From NCBI GenBank assembly GCA_033065855.1, contig JAVXUO010001116.1, positions 496,001 through 560,000 of the forward strand: a stretch of 64,000 nt of DNA, given 5' to 3'. The DNA is from Escallonia rubra. Taxonomy: Eukaryota > Streptophyta > Magnoliopsida > Escalloniales > Escalloniaceae. Positions 33,113 through 44,899 of the stretch are shown here, one piece after another (the stretch's first letter is position 1; the number at the start of each line of letters is the position of its first letter). The notes beneath the pieces are model-generated. The model saw nothing but the letters and a program-made list of their open reading frames with translations. It did no database searches and had not been told where the DNA came from. The position numbers were made by a program, and so were the translations under genes.

Positions 33113-34849
33113 ATGCCCGTACAAGGGAGAGCTACCAGGTCAACCAGCCAAGGCCTCAACCCCACTATCCGAGAGGAGCGTCGCCTTGACGACCAAGAGG
33201 GGACTAGCGATACACGCCTCCAAGATCCTCCCACACCTGACGTGCAAGTTGCAGTCAATGCGGCCATCCAGCAGTTCACTCCCACCATAGCCAGCCTACA
33301 AGACTCGCAGACCACTCTCATCGCCGCCATTATGGAAATGCAAAGATCTATACAGGCGTTGGCCTCGCAACAACCCAGTGCACCAATCCGACCTTCAGGA
33401 CCTGGGTTGGCTCCTGACGCCGCTCAGGCCACAGTGTCGCGACCACCGCCGCCTCGATCATCCAGACCCTTGGCGATAGGACTCGCGGAATCTTCACCAC
33501 CTATAGCTGATACACCGCATCCCGTGATGCCGTCACACAGACCGCAAGCAGACCTCGGACCAGTATTGCAACAAGTCCTCCCTGTTGTTGCACCTCAACA
33601 TGTGCCAGCCAGAAGCTCTTCCAAAACCCACGAATCCATTGAGATGGAACCTAACCCCTACCCAACGGAGCAACATCAAACAATCGGTCAACTGGTGGAT
33701 ATGTCTCGCCCACCCAACCATACCACCATACACTTGCCATTATCAGCACCTACCGTATATCACCCTTCAGTTGTTCCTGCTCATCAAGTTACACCGTCAG
33801 GGGGCTCGGGGGCTCGCGGTGCCCTAGCCAGCCACCAACCCTTTGTTGGCCATGAAGAACCATCGTCCTACTATGTCTCCAAGTCAGACTTCGACGCACT
33901 CCTCCACCGACTGTCACAGAATTCTGCACTCGACTCATCGGCTCAACTAACAGGCCATGCGCCATATGCCAACGACATAGCCATCACACCATACCCACTC
34001 AAATACAAGCAACCGACCTTTGCGCTCTTTAACGGACGCGAGGGCAACGCCCGTGAGCACTTAACAAGATTCGTCGGCTCATTAGAGCAATATGGCCCGG
34101 GTGACACTTTGAAGCTTCGGGAATTTCACAAGTCCTTGACTGGCCTTGCCTACTCTTGGTACCACAAGATCCCTGACGGCACTATCCACTCCTGGTCTGA
34201 CATGGTTAAGCTCTTTTATGACAAGTTTCACTATGAGACGGAACGTGTGACCATCGTTGACATTGCCGGAATCCGTCAAAACCCCGGGGAGGACCTCAAT
34301 GCCTATGTTACGCGATTTCATCACAAGTGCTTGGAGTGCACTGACTTCAGTAAAGATGAAACCCTTGTCCCCATTTGTATCAAGAACATGAAAGACACCT
34401 ATAGGGTCTACCTCGAAAACCTCAAACTTCGGTCTTGGGGACATCTCAAAGAAGCCGCACGACGCACATATGACTCAGTCGGTTCGTCAAAGACCCCGAA
34501 GCCCCAAACTCAGTTCGTCTCGGCCGTGACAATAGCAGCAACCAGTAACGACGACACCAACCGCAAGCGTCAGTCCCAAAGAAGGGATGAACGCCCTGAC
34601 AAGAGAGGGCAGCCGACACCTGCCCCAGAATACCCGTGTGACTTGAAGACTGTCAGTGATCTCCTCGAGACATGGATCGACGACAATGCCATAACCCTGC
34701 CCAATGTCGACAATGAACCTACCCCGGAAGACTTAACTCGTCCCAACTACTGCCCATATCACCGGAAGGTCGGTCACGGTCTCAAGTGGTGTAGGGGCCT
34801 CAAGTTCGTCTTCGCAGACAAGATTGCATGTGGCGAACTCAAGCTCTAA
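33113..34849 (+). CDS. gag: gag polyprotein of the non-autonomous LTR element
   Basis: One open frame of 578 codons from ATG 33113, the first Met after the primer site that gives a sensible start; the frame is open further upstream into the LTR. The first ~280 residues are Pro/Ser/Gln-rich and probably disordered. Then comes a Ty3-type retrotransposon gag (capsid) core at about 300-450, with FNGREGNAREHLTRFVGSLE, GLAYSWYHKIPDGTIHSWSD and NPGEDLNAYVTRFHHKC. A basic stretch and a knuckle-like YCPYHRKVGHGLKWC follow near the C-terminus. Gag forms the particle that packages the element RNA. No protease or pol follows, so this protein could package RNA only if a partner supplies the enzymes. Confidence 0.88.
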   Translation: MPVQGRATRSTSQGLNPTIREERRLDDQEGTSDTRLQDPPTPDVQVAVNAAIQQFTPTIASLQDSQTTLIAAIMEMQRSIQALASQQPSAPIRPSGPGLAPDAAQATVSRPPPPRSSRPLAIGLAESSPPIADTPHPVMPSHRPQADLGPVLQQVLPVVAPQHVPARSSSKTHESIEMEPNPYPTEQHQTIGQLVDMSRPPNHTTIHLPLSAPTVYHPSVVPAHQVTPSGGSGARGALASHQPFVGHEEPSSYYVSKSDFDALLHRLSQNSALDSSAQLTGHAPYANDIAITPYPLKYKQPTFALFNGREGNAREHLTRFVGSLEQYGPGDTLKLREFHKSLTGLAYSWYHKIPDGTIHSWSDMVKLFYDKFHYETERVTIVDIAGIRQNPGEDLNAYVTRFHHKCLECTDFSKDETLVPICIKNMKDTYRVYLENLKLRSWGHLKEAARRTYDSVGSSKTPKPQTQFVSAVTIAATSNDDTNRKRQSQRRDERPDKRGQPTPAPEYPCDLKTVSDLLETWIDDNAITLPNVDNEPTPEDLTRPNYCPYHRKVGHGLKWCRGLKFVFADKIACGELKL

Positions 34850-36180
34850 GTCCGGAACATGTGAACCAACCATCCAAGTCCTAGCCTGCCCTAAGTGCAT
34901 TTTCTACACTTGTATTTTTTCCGTCATTTCGCCACTTTTTATGTACTCAATCCCCATGTACCCCCGCATATCGCCTACTTTTGTTATCAATGAAGTTGCA
35001 TTTCCCATACTTAGAGAATTTTCATGCTATATTGCTCTTGCACAAGTCTTCTAGCACCACCTTTGATGCCATCACCCAGTCCCTTGGGGGCTTCACCACT
35101 CCCTAACCCTTTCTGCCTCAAATTGCAGCAACTTGGTACGTGGTGCGCGGGGTGGCTCGAGCCACACTAGCTATCGCCTCTGTGACTTAGTCGGTCGTCC
35201 ATACCTGCCCGCCGTCCTAAGTCCCCCCTCCCTCTCATCTCAACCCCTCGTGGTCGTGGTCGTGATCGCGGTCACATCGCCTCCTCATGCCCTTTTCCTC
35301 TCACTTTTCCAGACTTAGAAAAATTTCTTCGTTTTTCGCGGTCGGGTCACCACCCCCGCGACTTCACTCCGCTCCCTCTTCACTTTTCCAGACTTAGAAA
35401 AATTTCTTCGTTTTTCGCGGTCGGGTCACCACCCCCGCGACATCACTCCGCTCCCTTCACTTTTCCAGACTTAGAAAAATTTCTTCAATTTTCGCGGTCG
35501 GGTCATCACCCCCGCGGCTTCACTCCACCCTCTTCACTTCTCCAGACTTAGAAAAATTTCTCCGTTTTTCGCGGACGGGTCACCACCCCCGCGACTTCAC
35601 TCCGCTCCCTCTTCACTTTTCCAGACTTAGAAAATTTTCTTCGTTTTTCGCGATCTGGTCATCACCCCTCGCGGCTCCCCTCGGCACCCTTGCCCCAGCT
35701 CAACACTTAGCAAGGTCCTCAACACTTAAAAAAAAATTAAAAAATTTCAACACTTAGATTTTTTTCGAACCGCCCTCGCACCCTGCATGCTTGTGGTCGA
35801 GTCATCACTCTCATCCTCATTCTACACTTAGAAAAATTTTCACAAAATTTTTCACCATTTGGTTCTCTTTCCAACACTTAGATTTTTTTCCAAAAAATTT
35901 TCGTCACTCTCCAACCTCCCTCTTCCTCTCCCTTTCACTTCAAGCTTATTATTCATCAAGATTTTTCATCCCCTCTCATGCTCCTTTTATAGGCTCCAAA
36001 AAAAAAAAAAAAAAAAAATCGCACTTCATTTTTCATTTGCTAAGTCAAACAGCAAAAGCATTGGTCCAGTGGGCAGAACCCACCCGCGCGGGCCCCCGAC
36101 CCGCACCGACCCATCTCTTCTCTCTTCCATCAGCCTGAAAACGGGTCACCCACCCGCCCGCTTGCCCGACACCCGACCCG
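34850..36180 (+). repeat. Non-coding internal region with five ~78 bp repeats
   Basis: After gag there is no pol. Units marked by CCAGACTTAGAAAAATTTCT followed by CGCGGTCGGGTCACCACCCC begin near 35311, 35390, 35467, 35544 and 35623. A poly-A run lies at about 35998-36018. No coding frame that I would support. Confidence 0.8.
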
Positions 36181-38148
36181 CGCCCAACCCTAACCCTAAA
36201 TCTTTTCCTTCTCTCTTTCCATGCGCCGCACTCTCCTTGCGCCGCCAGCCATCTTCGGCAGCACCATCTCGGCCTTCGCCTTCGGCCGGCCGCCCCTCCC
36301 CGCCTCCCCGGCGTCGACCCTTCTCCCGCCGATCTCCCTCCTCCCGACCCCTCCACCCCACCGCCTTCCTTCCTCGGGCCGACCGCCCACGGTAGCTCCA
36401 CGCCGAGCAGCCGAGATTCCTCCTCCCCATCTCTCCTCTTCCCATCCACCACCACGCCGACCCACCTCCGCCGACCCCCTGCTATCCCGACCCCCCCTGG
36501 CCGACCCCTCATCCCCGCCGACCTCGGCCTCTCTCTCCTCTCCCCCGACCCCGGAAACCGCCGCGACGCCATGGCAGGCCATTGCCGCCGCCGACCCTCT
36601 TCCCCTTCGCCCTTTTTTTATTCTTCTTCTTGCTTCGGCCACTCTCCCCGCGACCCCCCTGGCCGACCCAACTCCCCACCCCGACCCCCCCTGCTATCCC
36701 GACCCCCCTGGCCGACCCCTCATCCCTGGCCGACCCCCCACTCGGCCCCTTTCTCTCTCTCTTCCCCGACCCCGTAAGCCTGCCGTCGCGCGGCCGAAGG
36801 CGCTGCGCCGCCGACCCCCACCACCCCGCCGACCCCATGGCCGACCCACCCACCTTCGGCCACCCTCTCGGCCACTCTCTTCAGCACTTACCCATCGCCC
36901 CAACACCACCATCTTCATGGCCACGTCCACTCGTGACGGCCGAACAACATCGCGACGTTCGTCGCCCATCGCCCGGGCAACGTCTTCGCGACCTTCGTCG
37001 CCCGGACGCCGTTTTCGCGACCCTCGTCCCCAGCGCTCATGCACTCTCTCCGCGACGCTCGACGCCTATCGCCCGGGCAACGTCTTCGCGACCTTCGTCG
37101 CCCGTCGTCCGGGCGCCGTCTTCGCGACCCTCGTCGCCAGCGCCTATGCGCCCTATCAGCGACGCTCGTCGCCTATCTTCGCGACCTTCGTCGCCAGCGC
37201 CCGCGCGCTATCTTCGCGACCTTCGTCGCCATCTCCGCGACATTCGTCGCCCGCGTCCGCGCGCCAGCTGTGCGACTCTCGTCGCCAGCGCATCATCTCC
37301 GCGACTCTCGTCGCCAGTACACCATCTCCGCGGCTCTCGTCGCCAGTACACCATCTCTGGGCAACGTCTTCGCGACCCTCGTCGCTAGCGCCCGGGCGCC
37401 GTCTCCGCGACCCTCGTCGCCAGCGCCAGTGCTCTCTCTCTCTCCACGACCTTCGTCGCCCGCTTCCGTGCGCGCGCGCCATCTCCGTAACATTCGTCGT
37501 GAACACACCATCTCCGCGACCTTCGTCGCCTGCATCCGCGCGCCAGCTCCGCGACTCTCGTCTCTGCGACCTTCGTTGCCGGCGCCCGCGCACCGCACTC
37601 TCACACGTCGTCATGCCCATGCTCCGCATCACTGATACATCCCATCCCACTGACTCTCTGTCGCACTACGTGCCCCAAGCACCAAATATCATCCCGCGAC
37701 ACTCGTCCCCGCTCTCATGCACCTTTCTCATGATAAGCGCCTCCGGCGCCAAGCATCGTACCGCGACACTCGTCGCTGCTCTCATGCACCATTCTCATCA
37801 TATGTGCCCCCGGCACTAAGTATCGTCCCGCGACACTCGTCGATGCTCTCATGCACCACCGGGCACTAGGTATTGTCTCGCGACGGTAGTCGCCGCACCC
37901 GTGCGTCATAATCATATTACATGCCCACCGGGCACCGCACTCATTCACCACCCCATGCGCACCTTGCCTTGGTCGTGGAACATGCTTCAACCCACTCTCC
38001 AGAGTGTGCAACATCCCGCGGGAATAGACGACTCCTCCGGGACACATATTTTCAACTCCCCTTCCGCCAGGTAGACGGCTCCTCCGGGATGCTACCTCGG
38101 CCAGTCGGGTAGACGGCTCCTCCGGGATGCTACCTTGACGCGCTCCGA
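36181..38148 (+). other. GC-rich low-complexity internal region
   Basis: Very C-rich sequence with many CGCGACC(C/T)TCGTCGCC-type degenerate repeats from about 36940 to 37610. A telo-box-like AACCCTAACCCTAAA lies at 36185-36199. Overlapping long open frames exist on both strands, the longest being Pro/Ser/Arg-rich (36221-37819). All are compositional and show no domain, so I do not call a gene. Confidence 0.6.
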
Positions 38149-38724
38149 GTGCTCTGGCATAAGGACTCCTCGCGGCGGGACGGGCTCACAACCTTAAAGC
38201 CCTCGCCGGCACAATCAACCGGGGGCTCCGGCCCTCACCTGCTCAATCAAGCGACGGGGCTCCGACCCTCGCATCCGGGATGGGCTCACAACCTTATAGC
38301 CATCGCCGTCTCAATCAAAGCGACGGGGCTCCGGCCCTCGCATCCGGGATGGGCTCACAACCTTATAGCCATCGCCGTCTCAATCAAAGCGACGGGGCTC
38401 CGGCCCTCGCATCCGGGATGGGCTCACAACCTTATAGCCATCGCCGTCTCAATCAAAGCGACGGGGCTCCGGCCCTCGCATCCGGGATGGGCTCACAACC
38501 TTATAGCCATCGCCGTCTCAATCAAAGCGACGGGGCTCCGGCCCTCGCATTCGGGATCGGCTCACAACCTTATAGCCATAGCCGACACAATCAACCGGGG
38601 GCTCCGGCCCTCGCAGCGGGCTTTAAGCACTAAGCGACGACCATGCCGAGTGCATCCAACACCGTTTCTGCGTACGGCGCCCGCTCGGGTTGCCCCTCCG
38701 CGCACCCCGCACGCAGGGGGCTTA
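38149..38724 (+). repeat. LTR-related 69 bp tandem repeats before the 3' LTR
   Basis: Five units starting GCATCCGGGATGGGCTCACA at 38272, 38341, 38410, 38479 and 38548, exactly 69 bp apart. They share GACGGGGCTCCGGCCCTCG with the minisatellite inside the LTRs. A purine-rich CGCAGGGGG lies just before the 3' LTR and could serve as polypurine tract. Confidence 0.9.
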
Positions 38725-41012
38725 TGTTCATAACCTATTCTGGACCTCACCCCGGGGCCCGCTAAGAGATCCTAGTGGCACGACACGTCACCCATTTGGC
38801 GGTCAACATCGCTCAACAAGATTGCTCGGTCAAAGTGCTCCGCGCCTTAGGCATTCAAACGGCGATCGAAAGTGCATTTCCCCCCCGAGGGGTCGGCCAT
38901 CCCCCTAAGAAGGGGGTCGGCCACCCACTTTGTAAGGGGGTCGACCACCCCCCTAAGAAGGGGGTCGGCCACCCCCCTAAGAAGGGGGTCGGCCACCCAC
39001 TTTGTAAGGGGGTCGGCCACCCCCCTAAGGAGGGGGTCGGCCACCCAAGGGGGTCGGCCACCCCAAGGGGGTCGGCCTCCATTTCCCTGCGAAGGGGGGA
39101 ACTTGACGAGTGGCACTGACTTCGCGCTCCAACAACACTCAGACGTTATCTTCAGTAGCGCGACGCTCTGTCGCAGGCTCAATCAAAGTGACTGGGCTCC
39201 GGCCTTCGCGGCGGGACGGGTTCGCAACCATGAAGCCCTCGTCGGCTCAATCAAAGTGACGGGGCTCCGGCCCTCGCGGCGGGACGGGCTCGCAACCATG
39301 AAGCCCTCGCCGGCTCAATCAGACTGACGGGGCTCCGGCCCTCACGGCGGGACGGGCTTGCAACCATGAAGCCCTCGCCGACTCAATCAAACTCGCGGCG
39401 GAACGGGCTCGCAACCATGAAGCCCTCGTCGGCTCAATCAAAGTGACGGGGCTCCGGCCCTCGTGGCGGGACGGGCTCACAACCATGAAGCCCTCGCCGG
39501 CTCAATCAGACTGACGGGGCTCCGGCCCTCACAGCGGGACGGGCTTGCAACCATGAAGCCCTCGCCGGCTCAATCAAACTCGCGGCGGGACGGGCTCACA
39601 ACCATGAACCCCTCGCCGGCTCAATCAAACTGACGGGGCTCCGGCCCTCGCGGTGGGACGGGCTCGCAACCATGAAGCCCTCGCCGGCTCAATCAAACCG
39701 ACGGGCTCCGGCCCTCGCAGGCACAATCAATCGGGGGCTCCGGCCCTCGCCAGCACAATCAACCGACGGGCTCCGGCCCTCGCAGGCACAATCAACCGGG
39801 GGCTCCGGCCCTCGCCAGCACAATCAACCGACGGGCTCTGGCCCTCGCGGGCATAATCAACCGGAGGCTCCGGCCCTCGCCAGCACAATCAACCGACGGG
39901 CTCCGGCCATCGCAGGCATAATCAACCGGGGGCTCCGGCCCTCGCCAGCACAATCAACCGACGGGGTCCGGCCATCGCAGGCATAATCAACCGGGGGCTC
40001 CGGCCCTCGCCAGCACAATCAACCGACGGGCTCTGGCCCTCGCGGGCACAATCAACCGGGGGCTCCGGCCCTCGCCAGCACAATCAACCGACGGGCTCCG
40101 GCCCTCGCGGACACAATCAACCGGAGGCTCCGGCCTTCGCAACAAGGATGGGCTTACAACCCTAAGGCCATCGCCGGCACAATCACCCGACGGACTCACG
40201 GGGGGCTCCGCTCGTAGTGCTCCGGCACGAGGACCCCTCGTCACGGACCCTAAGCATAGCATGTGCACTCATGTTATCATTGATCATCGACACCACCAGG
40301 GCAATGAACCGCGAGTCACTCCGGGACGGGAGCAGGTCCTCGGAAGGCATCGTGTCCGGCACGCCTAGCAGTTGGCTGCAGGGGTAACCCTCACCGCTGC
40401 CAGGATCTCGGCGCGTCTCTTGACGCATCTCGTGGGATTCAGCAAGGGCTTGGACTGGAGGCTGGGGCAACGGGCTACTCTGACCATGCTACCGCAGTGT
40501 GGTCAGTCTCCTCAGACAGGCAGAGGGACGCTGCAAGGGCAGGGCGGCACGAACTCGGGGACCGGCAAGCCGACGGACAATCAATACTGCGGGACCCTCT
40601 ACGGCGACGTGTCGCTCCCGGAGGACGACACGTGTCGGCTGATGACACGCGCGCATTTGTGCCTATATATAGTGGACTTTGGAGCTTATTCAAGGACTTC
40701 TCTCTCATTTCAACATTTCACTTTCTCTCTCTAAAGCTCATTCTCTCTGGCTTTCTAGTGAGAGAAAGACATTTGGATCCCTGACATCGGACTCTTGACG
40801 CTGCACCCTTGACACGGACTGTCAACCGCTGGCCCTGTTCGTCGTCACCCTGCCTGCGCGGTGCTGCCAGCCCTCGCGATCTGTCTGGGGAGCCTTGCTC
40901 TCAGCCCTTGCTCCATCCTTGCTGTCTCCCACTTTGCCTACTTGGAAGCCAACGCAGACTGCATCCTTTGTGGCACCTCACGTGGCATGCGAACCATCTT
41001 TCCTCGGCAACA
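38725..41012 (+). repeat. 3' LTR of gag-only element
   Basis: Near-identical to 30783-33053 over its full length, with the same repeats, TATA box and terminal CGGCAACA. Followed directly by the target duplication ATTAC and the 3' part of the hAT element. Confidence 0.93.
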
Positions 41013-41434
41013 ATTACTTTGTTGTATTTGTGTTGTAATTAAACTATTTCGTAAATGTGGTATAATCTATTTGAACGGTAATTTGAATTGTGGTGTAATT
41101 TATTTGAAATGTGTTGTAATCTATTAATCTCTCCTTTAAAAATTTTGGACATCAATTTAATATTTGTCTAGTTTATTTTTTGTGATATGGTTTTGTGCAA
41201 CTTTTGTAATACATGTTTAAGGAGTAAAAAAGAATTATGCCAAACCAAGTGGAACGGGGCGGGGCGGGGCGGGGCGGGTTTTCCAACTACCCTTAGGATC
41301 GGATATGGTATTGTTCATAAATGACCCGGTGGCGGGGCGGGGCTGGGCGGGGCGAGGTTTCAGGACTAGCGGGGCGGGTTCGGATTTTGTAAGATCCGCA
41401 TCCGACCCGCCCCATTGCCATCCCTAGGTGCAGA

Positions 41435-41841
41435 GAATAGAGGAGAGAGTGAAGTGGGTTTAGGGCCAGTGTTGTACAGTGGTACCCTATTTTGCACAGG
41501 TATACCACGGGTTAACGTTAGGTACAACACGAGCATCGAATAGTGTACAGTGATTGTCAGCATGTGAAATCTTACAGTACAATACCTTAGGGCGTATCAA
41601 AATTTCTAGAAAATTTTTATAATTTTTTGAAATCGTATGTATTTTTAATATTTTTTGCAAATTCAGATTTGTAAAATCATTTGGAGTCTTTAAACCTCAT
41701 GAAAAAGTTCTAGAAAAATTAGAGTAGTGTTTTTATGGTATAAATAAGACCCATATTAAGTGTCATGATTTTTAGAGTTCATTTACTATTCATCATGTAT
41801 CACATTGGATTTAGCAAAACAAAAAATTTAAAAATAGTTTT
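41435..41841. other. AT-rich flank of hAT, probable LTR remainder
   Basis: Continues the sequence interrupted at 29218 once the hAT and its target duplication are set aside. No open frame. Phrases such as CAATACCTTAGGGCGTATC look like chromovirus LTR sequence, but the match is loose. Confidence 0.35.
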
Positions 41842-44697
41842 TGTCACGACCCGAACCCACGGGCAGGTCCGCGAGCTAGGCACGTGACCGGCCGCAGACC
41901 CAATACACTCCAACCAAAGGCTCTGTCAGGCCTTACTACAATCCTGTGACTCCAAAATAATTCTAATTTACGGACCTCCAAAAATTCGAATAAAACTCTC
42001 ATTACATGTCTTTAAAACTTATAAAGAAAACTCGAGGAGACCTAAGCTCCTTACATCAGATCAAGCATAACGTAAATTAACATAGACTAAAATGTTCGAA
42101 TAATGGACACTCATTATTCTAAAAGTTCTCTTCGGGCACTACTCCCCCGTGTGGCTCATATGGCTCCGCTTCCCTTAAGTCGTCACCTGAAAAATAAGGA
42201 ATGAGCGAAAGCCCAGCAAATACACCAGCCATGTTCCTAAAATAAGTTTGAAATTTCTAAAACATGCCATGGGTTTTCTTTCAACAAATCAAACATTCGG
42301 TTATTGTCATTCGTAAAAACGTCCTTCATATACATATACACATATACATGAAATTTACGAAGAAAAGATGTTCAAATCTGAGTACAACCATCGTTCATTC
42401 CATTCACATCAGAAACATATATTTCTTTTTGTAGGTATGCTGCAGTCAGCGTACGAGCCCCCCTGACTAGGGCCCGAAATCCCTCCTACACCCGGGATAA
42501 AATAATCATGTGGACATAAGGGCGTACCACCAGCCATAGTACTATGCATCAACGTATGAGCCCCGTTGACCAGGGCCTGAAATCCAACATTCCCCCGTTG
42601 GATATGGGGCACAGCAACCAAGACGAGTTTCATAGCTCATTTCACATGTACTCAGAAAAATTATATGACTCACACAACATTCCATGGCATTCTTTCAAAT
42701 TACGTTTCTCATCAAATACTTTAGAAATAAAACATATGCAGAATAAAACTTTAAACTTCAAATGATCAAATCATAAATACATATTATAGGTTTTGCAAAT
42801 AAGTATACGGAGGAACATGACAGGGGTACTTACCTTGCTCAAAAACGGCTTCTGGTATTTGCTCAAATGCCGGCCCTAACTCTTGACTATCAAAACCTAA
42901 ATAAGAAATCACATGAATGTCATTTATTGTCGCTCGAGCACGTTTAAGTATTAGGTTTCTTTTAAATGAGTCAAAGAAAGAAACTGTTTACAAGAATAGC
43001 CCTTTTTAGCGACACTTCTTTGTTAATTTCTTAAAACTAGACTTTCCCTCTCTAAACACAATGCCTTCTTCTCCACCATTAATCCCATTTGTCTCTTCCC
43101 ACTTCACCAGTTTATATTACACCCTCACATACATTTTATACCCATTTCTATACATCACTCATACACTTACTCCTCCCAAAGCTCAACACCCATTACAAGC
43201 ACTCTTGCACTACTGGTCACACACACTAAACCATAGAGAAATACACGCATACTCTCACCACACTCATGCACTTCACAGTTTCCACCTACACAACCCCCCA
43301 CTTCCACCTTCTCTCATAAGCACACAACTAACCACACATACAATACACACACATACAATACACACACACCCAGTACACTTACCTGCGCAGACTACACACC
43401 ACCTTGTTCACACACACACATACACGTTCACCCTAATGGTCACAAACCAACATACTCACAAGTCAATACCCTTTCCCTGTGCACGCCCCATCATCCTTGC
43501 CAACCCACAGCAACACCATCAACTTATACACCATAAAATACCCAGTACAAGCACACCCCCACTACTGCCTTACGGCAGCTCATCTCCTTCCCCAGTTTCG
43601 TTTCTCTCTTGCTGTTACACTCACCCCTTTATCTCATCCAAGAAATATTACACTACACAACACTCACGCACAGCTACAACTCACTCATATACCTACACAA
43701 TGTACCATATATTTTCCCACTGCAGTCCCCATATACAAGGCATACTCATTCGACACTACATCGCAGGTTTCTTTCTCTCTCTCTCTCTCCCTGAACCCAC
43801 AACTCCGTCATAGATACTGTCTTTATCTCGGCCGCAGCTATTGGGTTTGCTTCTACCTTCATGCGATCCTTGACGGTGCGGTAAGTCGTATTCCCGACAG
43901 CCATGGCCGTTCATGGCTCCAACCCGTACACCCGTGACCGCCATGCACTCACCCTACCCAGCACTCTCATGGCATTATACTAAACCCATTAAAAACACTC
44001 AGCGATTTCCTCCTCTCTTTCACATATTCTCACAGCCAAAAGTGTACGTACCCATGGTCATATATACAATACAATATTGAAATCTAACTAAATTCTGGAA
44101 GATAAGAGAGAAAAAGCCAAGAGAGAGCTTACCAAATTGCTATTGATCGCCTAGCTCTCCTCTGTCTCCCGATGTCTCCCTCTAGGTAGAGTCTGACGGC
44201 TAAGGTTGGCTGCCCCCCCCCCCCCCCCACAATCTTATATATTTATATAAGGGGGTGAAAACCCTAGTTAGAATTGTAAGGAACCCTATAAATCATTTGT
44301 CGCTAAAACTTCTAACCCAACTTATTATCATAAAATAAAATGATCCAAGAATAAAATACTTACGACGAATCATGTGTTAGCAAACTTATTAAAGACTGTC
44401 ACGCTAACCCACTGACTACTTGTCGCTTAAAATGTCATAAGTTATTGATTCGCTAATTGCTACTAGTACCTCAATCGTTGTTGTTCATAATTTTTATCAT
44501 AATTTATATCTTATGATTTCAAATTTATTTCTAAGATCGTAATTATATGTTCCCCAATTTTGTCGCTGTAAGCCGCTCAAGACTAATAATAAACCAAGCT
44601 AGGTGAGGGTTCGACGTTAAAAGTTTATTTCGATCTAAGTGAGTACTAATAATTATAAAAGAAAAAAAGAAAAGAAAATTTCGGGCATCATAATTTT
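41842..44697 (-). mobile_element. Chromovirus-type LTR (minus orientation), solo or detached
   Basis: Read on the minus strand, the piece ends GGGTTCGGGTCGTGACA at 41842, a common 3' end of Tekay/Del-type LTRs. No primer site follows, so this is a solo or 3' LTR. Internal landmarks: a TATA-like TTATATAAATATATAAG near 44240, a poly-C/G run at 44213-44229, a CA-rich leader (43100-43700) and ACTGCCTTACGGCAG at about 43564, shared with the LTR at 57380. The upstream end near 44697 is approximate. His/Thr/Pro-rich frames here come from the CA repeats. Old and non-coding. Confidence 0.65.
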
Positions 44698-44899
44698 GTT
44701 GCCTCTTAAATTCAGATTTCAATTTTTATAAATGTTATGAATATTTTAAAGCTGTTACAAAAATTATGGGACTTTCTTTTCTGCTATAAACAATTATGGC
44801 TATTTATTATATTTAAAGAAGTTATTTTAATTAAAAAATATTTGAAAATTCAGAAAACTTCATATTTTTACTTATTATGTTGCTTTAAGCTATAAAAGT

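Larger units (their letters stand above)
30783..41012 (+). mobile_element. Gag-only non-autonomous LTR retrotransposon (TR-GAG type, Ty3/gypsy)
   Basis: LTRs of 2.27 kb (30783-33053) and 2.29 kb (38725-41012) start TGTTCATAACC and end CGGCAACA, with a perfect 5 bp target duplication ATTAC (30778-30782 and 41013-41017). A primer-binding site follows the 5' LTR directly, then one long gag frame (33113-34849), then about 3.9 kb without pol. The LTRs are about 99 % identical by eye, so the insertion is recent, well under a million years at usual plant rates. The only sizeable LTR difference is one repeat-unit length change. It looks whole as a non-autonomous element and would need enzymes from a related autonomous element. 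Confidence 0.93.
29227..41426 (+). mobile_element. hAT transposon (Ac-type ends) with a nested LTR element
   Basis: Ends TAGGGATGGCAA (29227) and TTGCCATCCCTA (ending 41426) are perfect 12 bp inverted repeats. They are bounded by a perfect 8 bp target duplication GGTGCAGA (29219-29226 and 41427-41434), diagnostic of hAT elements. Subterminal zones are rich in GGGGCGGG and its complement. The hAT itself is only about 1.96 kb here: 29227-30782 and 41018-41426. The rest is the LTR element 30783-41012 with its TSD. No hAT transposase catalytic region or hATC dimerisation domain is seen, so the copy is internally deleted and non-autonomous. Confidence 0.95.

Noticed and set aside
36221-37819. 532-codon Arg/Pro/Ser-rich frame in the gag-only element
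   Set aside because: Composition alone explains it. Competing frames overlap on both strands, and the sequence is a degenerate CGCGACCTTCGTCGCC-type repeat.
43061-43813. 250-codon His/Thr/Ser-rich frame
   Set aside because: It lies in the CA-rich leader of a chromovirus LTR. Low complexity and no conserved domain.
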